Shown here: positions 61,516-64,000 of the stretch, one piece after another | Numbering within the stretch: position 1 is the stretch's first letter | Layout: each line of letters opens with the position of its first letter | NCBI GenBank assembly: GCA_964017045.1 | Contig: OZ024811.1 | Span: forward strand, 16,886,312 to 16,950,311 | From: Omphiscola glabra | Lineage: Eukaryota > Mollusca > Gastropoda > Lymnaeidae | DNA: 64,000 nt | Direction of reading: 5' to 3' | Notes under the pieces: model-generated | What the model was told of the DNA's origin: nothing | The model's database searches: none | The model's input: only the letters and a program-made list of their open reading frames with translations | Made by a program: the position numbers and the translations under genes

Positions 61516-62027
61516 GACCAAAAGCTCCAATCACTTCTACCTTTAAAGTGAATATCGAGAGTCGCAACAATACATAATAGTTGTTTTTTTTTTCAAGCAA
61601 ACAGTAGAAAGCGTTAAAGCACATATCAAGGACCACATAGGCGTTTCCTGATAATTAAGGACAAGACCAGTCTCAGGCTCTCCGTTAACGTTACTTCAAC
61701 ATTTGTTACTGGTGGGTAATTAATACTTTCTGTACTAATAGGCTCTGAATTTCTATCGTTTTGACTATATAATCCTTAATATCTTTGTTGTTGTTTTTTT
61801 TCACTTTGTATTTTGTGCAGTTAAAAAAAAAAAGTTCATATTTCTAACTTCGTCTTTTCTTTTTTTTAAAGTCGTGTGATTTAGTGTAGGACATTTTAGA
61901 ATGGTATTAGCATATCATGTGTTTTGGGAAGATTTATTCATCGGTACGTTAAATATGACCAATTGACCGAATTTTTTTTATCCTAATGAGACACATACAC
62001 ATCCGCAAGCACACATATTCCATCACT

Positions 62028-62790
62028 CGATCACTCCATAACTCTATCATTCACTCCCTAACTCACTCACTCCCTCACTCCCTAACTCACTCCCTCACTC
62101 ACTCATTCACTCCCTAACTCACTCCCCCACTCACTCATTCACTCAATCATTCACTCCCTCACTCACTCATTCACTCCCTAACTCACTCACTCATTCACTC
62201 CCTAACTCACTCCCTCACTCATTCACTCCCTAACTCACTGATTCACTCCCTCACTCACTCTCTAAATCACTCATTCACTCCCTAACTCACTCCTTCACTC
62301 CCTCATTCACTCCCTCACTCACTCATTCACTCCCCAACTCACTCCCCCACTTACTCATTCACTCCCTAACTCACTCCCTCACTCATTCACTCCCTCAATC
62401 ACTCATTCACTCTAACTCACTCCCTCACTCACTCATTCACTCCCTAACTCACTCCCTCCCTCACTCATTCACTCCCTCACTCATTCATTCACTCCCTAAC
62501 TCACTCCCTCACTCACTCATTCACTCCCTAACTCACTCATTCACTCCCTAACTCACTCATTCACTCTAACTCACTCCCTCACTCACTCATTCACTACCTA
62601 ACTCACTCATTCACTCCCTAACTCACTCCCTCACTCACTCATTCACTCCCTAACTCACTCCCTCAGTCACTCATTCACTCCCTAACTCACTCCCTCACTC
62701 AATCATTCACTCCCTAAATCACTCCCTCACTCATTCACTCCCTAACTCACTCATTCACTCCCTAACTCTATCATTCACTCCTACAAACTT
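62028..62790. repeat. CACT-rich minisatellite
   Basis: About 760 bp of CACTCACTCATTCACTCC and CTAACTCACTCCCT blocks, built from 4-base CTCA/CTCC/TTCA words arranged in longer units of about 20-40 bp. Confidence 0.93.
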
Positions 62791-63053
62791 ACTCACGCCT
62801 AAGAGATATCCGTGCTCACGCTGAATCAACGCCCACCTGTGCTCCATACAGCCTCGATTGACACAGTGGTTTATGTGCGTAATTAACTTTGTTTTTTAAA
62901 TATAAAAACAAGTGGTTAAGATAGTCAATATACCTCTAACCATGTGTGGTTTTTTCAGTGTTCAGAAGTCTTTTTTAGCCTACAAGCCACTGTCTTTAAG
63001 AGGAGTCAAAATGAATACTACATAAGCCTTTTTGAAAAAAAAAACTTGATTAA

Positions 63054-63226
63054 GGGTCGGTTCACACGATCAAATTTCGCGTCAAATTGTTGTATGAACG
63101 CACTATTTTGTGCGTGGTTTCTTTTTTGGGGCATTTGATCAAATAGTAATTTGAAAGTTGTGACAAGGCTTCATACATGAATTGCAACAAATGCTTGAAG
63201 GAAAATTTGATCGTGTGAACCGACCC
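63054..63226 (-). mobile_element. Harbinger-type MITE, copy 2
   Basis: 173 bp. Ends GGGTCGGTTCACACGATCAA and TTGATCGTGTGAACCGACCC are perfect inverted repeats, flanked by TAA on both sides. Interior CGCACTATTTTGTGCGTGG is the reverse complement of copy 1, so it is inserted the other way round; the TAA flank is likewise the complement of the TTA at copy 1. Confidence 0.85.
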
Positions 63227-63915
63227 TAACACGTGTGCCCCTAACGTTTTGCCGATGAAGTCAGCTAGTTCAGTGTTTTGAAACTTTGGAGACATTATTG
63301 TGCTTAACTATAGAGAAACAAGGGTTTTACATGTGGGGAAAAGGGGGAGGGCGGGTAAATTTCTAGTTAAAAGAATACACTTACCTCGCTATAGCAGAAA
63401 TTAATTTAATGAGGAAAACAGAGAAAGTTCAAGACATTAGTTAGAACATGAGAAATTAAGCATTACATTTTAAAAAAAACCCAAATAATTGATATAATTA
63501 TAAAATGTTATAGACATTTCATGCGCTTGCATTCAACAGTCGCAGCTATGTAAAGTAATTAGTTGCAATCACGTTTAAAGTCACGAAATTTATATCCTTT
63601 ATTACGAGGATTCTCAACATATTTGCAGTGCGGCACCATTTCTTGATTTCAAAATATTTCTCGCACCCCTAAGGTTGATTTGAAAAGGTATTCCCGACAC
63701 TAACACGATAAAAATGTCCAATCAACTTGATTATTTTTCGGTTTTTCCTCATCCACTGACACCGTGTTCTACACAACATAGTTTCCAGGCGTCCCCTTGA
63801 TTAAGAAAACCCTGGTGTAGTGGTGTATCATATAAATTATATACGGTTTCCAACAGAACTTTCAATTAATTTCGATCATGTAAAAAAATTTTTTAAAAAT
63901 ATTGCACCTTTTTTT
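63227..63915. other. Gene-free stretch near the window end
   Basis: 63608-63835 has GGATTCTCAACAT, GCGGCACC and an AACCCTGGTGTAG end, which suggests an old hAT-like copy, but flanks do not match. No gene. Confidence 0.35.
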
Positions 63916-64000
63916 CCCAAGCTTTGGGTTTGTTGAGTACTTTTTTTCCCAAGCTTTGGGTTTGTTGAGTGCTTTTTTTTCCAAGCTTTGGGTTTGTTGA
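63916..64000. repeat. 32-bp tandem repeat running off the window end
   Basis: Three units of CCCAAGCTTTGGGTTTGTTGA plus a T-run start at 63916, 63948 and 63980. CCCAAGCTTTGGG is a 13-base hairpin in each unit. The array may continue past the edge. Confidence 0.9.

Noticed and set aside
62028..62790. Telomere-like or centromeric array
   Set aside because: Words are CACTC/CATTCACTCC, not TTAGGG, and the array is short and internal.

Overview
The window looks like nuclear DNA from an animal. The base composition is AT-rich, genes are split by GT-AG introns, and there are many microsatellites, minisatellites and decayed DNA transposons. The gene content (a coiled-coil/death-domain DTHD1-like gene and multi-Kazal inhibitors) and hAT repeats resembling the SPIN family known from the pond snail Lymnaea stagnalis suggest a gastropod mollusc, perhaps a heterobranch. 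That assignment is inference; nothing here names the species.

Layout. (1) 1-6.5 kb holds repeats only, including a GC-rich element at 1.5-2.2 kb and a 38-bp minisatellite at 5.25 kb. (2) 6.5-44.4 kb, plus strand, is one gene of at least 21 exons. The splice phases agree from end to end and give about 992 residues: a charged N-terminus, a long coiled coil, ZU5-like beta-rich regions and a C-terminal death domain. It best matches the DTHD1 family. (3) In its 6.4-kb eleventh intron, on the opposite strand (32.2-28.9 kb), lies a three-exon gene for an unrecognised secreted protein of about 340 residues. (4) 44.4-53.0 kb is intergenic, full of repeats. (5) 53.0-56.9 kb (plus) and 61.5-59.1 kb (minus) are two tail-to-tail genes for secreted inhibitors with seven and six Kazal domains. 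Both have a short signal-peptide exon, a phase-1 intron and one uninterrupted exon carrying all domains, so they are probably duplicates of one gene. (6) 61.5-64 kb is repeats again.

The most unusual feature is how minisatellites meet splice sites in the death-domain gene. In exon 19, inside the death domain, the last 27 bases of the exon and its splice donor lie in four tandem 51-bp units. The reading frame stays open through all four, so downstream donors could add 17, 34 or 51 residues. A second exon end (exon 11) lies inside a roughly 58-bp repeat, and two further introns turn into repeats within about 15 bases of the donor. The 5' half of exon 2, with its acceptor, also occurs as a perfect 134-bp copy 1.4 kb upstream.

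Mobile elements are mainly short non-autonomous hAT copies, several with exact 8-bp target duplications, and an oppositely oriented pair of Harbinger-type MITEs. One decayed LINE keeps recognisable reverse-transcriptase and C-terminal segments. I found no convincing tRNA, rRNA or CRISPR.
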